Part shown: piece after piece, positions 6,883-7,435 of the stretch | How the letters are laid out: each line of letters starts with the position of its first letter | Position numbering within the stretch: position 1 is the stretch's first letter | NCBI GenBank assembly: GCA_947479075.1 | Contig: CANJZR010000187.1 | Coordinates: 1 to 7,435 of the forward strand | From: Planctomycetaceae bacterium | GTDB lineage: Bacteria; Planctomycetota; Planctomycetia; Planctomycetales; Planctomycetaceae | DNA: 7,435 nucleotides | Direction of reading: 5' to 3' | Translations under genes and position numbers: made by a program | The notes under the pieces: model-generated | Told to the model about the DNA's origin: nothing | What the model saw: the letters and a program-made list of their open reading frames with translations, nothing else | Database searches by the model: none

Positions 6883-7435
6883 TTAGAAATCGGAGACAAT
6901 CTGTCCATCACGTCGATTTCCGAGGTGCTGAAACAAACCCGTGTCGACATTGGTTCCAATGCATCTGACGGATCCGTCCACGAGCAGGAAGTTGGAACAG
7001 GCCGAGTGGCAACTGCCAAACCCACCGACCGATGTCAGCGGATCAGGATGGCTCGGGGGTGTCGTGTCGTCGTCGTTGCGAGTATCGGGAGGCAGGTTCG
7101 GAAGATTGACACCCGGCTTTCTGATCGCGACAGAGCTGCTGATGGTGTCGATGGGGGTGCCAGTATTTCTCAATGACATGCGGGAGCCGACCTGCCACAT
7201 GCCATGGTCCCGGATTTCTCCCACCAGCAGGGTATGGTGCTGACCATCGGTCACCTCGCTCAGTTTCACGCGGCTGTTGAGGTACAGCATGCCATTGTCG
7301 TCCACATTGATGGGCGACTCCACGTCATGGTGGCATCCCGCATAGGCACTATTGGACCCGGGGGGCAACGGCGAAGAGGGGCAGAATGTCACCTCGATCC
7401 CGGTGAGCGAGAAGTCGATGTTGGTCTGCTCGTAA
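6883..7435 (-). CDS. DUF1559-family protein, C-terminal part (cut by right edge)
   Basis: The reading frame is open through the right edge, so the GTG at 7392 is internal and 183 C-terminal residues are visible. They begin YEQTNIDFSLTGIEVTFCP, where the EQ and CPS blocks match the middle of the DUF1559 core. Then come AYAGCHHDV, DDNGMLYLNSRVKL, TDGQHHTLLVGEI and the C-terminal NFLLVDGSVRCI. These blocks line up in order with the neighbouring gene at 5593-6789, and both proteins end NR-D-Q-V-DF, so the two are tandem paralogues. Here the CHHDV-to-C-terminus segment is shorter and carries a Pro/Asp-rich patch (PPDTRNDDDTTPPSHPDP) in place of the long acidic insertion. The pilin-like N-terminus expected for the family would lie outside the window. 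A 93-bp gap separates it from the next gene, with only weak hairpins and no convincing promoter or terminator. It is probably in the same operon or a closely linked one. Confidence 0.9.
   Translation of the reverse strand, partial: YEQTNIDFSLTGIEVTFCPSSPLPPGSNSAYAGCHHDVESPINVDDNGMLYLNSRVKLSEVTDGQHHTLLVGEIRDHGMWQVGSRMSLRNTGTPIDTISSSVAIRKPGVNLPNLPPDTRNDDDTTPPSHPDPLTSVGGFGSCHSACSNFLLVDGSVRCIGTNVDTGLFQHLGNRRDGQIVSDF

Overview
The window looks like a piece of a planctomycete chromosome. Two tandem genes encode DUF1559-family proteins, one with a complete type IV pilin-like N-terminal motif. That family is heavily expanded in Planctomycetes. The base composition is moderately G+C-rich, and the squalene-cyclase-like protein carries a DDTPGAI motif. 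I cannot name a genus from the sequence alone.

Left part, + strand (1-2131). The window opens inside a squalene/hopene-cyclase-like gene, and its last 285 codons are present. Next come a short gap, a stand-alone ribosomal protein bS18 gene (rpsR) with a good Shine-Dalgarno sequence inside a small inverted repeat, a strong hairpin terminator, and a complete yggS-family gene for a PLP-binding homeostasis protein. These three genes look like unrelated housekeeping neighbours that happen to share a direction.

Right part, - strand (2159-7435). Four genes read towards yggS, in transcription order: a DUF1559 protein cut by the right edge; a second DUF1559 protein with a pilin-type N-terminus and an unusual acidic, serine-rich insertion; a 619-residue exported membrane protein of unrecognised family; and an ABC-2-type permease that looks like two half-permeases fused. 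The last three are tightly packed: a 3-nt gap, then a TGATG stop/start overlap. They are probably one operon whose products sit in or across the cytoplasmic membrane. No ABC ATPase is in the window. I infer that it lies beyond the right edge or elsewhere.

I saw no tRNA, rRNA, CRISPR array, insertion sequence or phage gene. The most interesting items are the pairing of pilin-like DUF1559 proteins with ABC-transporter membrane parts, the fused double permease, the A8 run inside the 619-residue gene, and the RBS hairpin of rpsR. There is no stretch over 300 bases without a gene. The longest gap, 1281-1441, holds the terminator.
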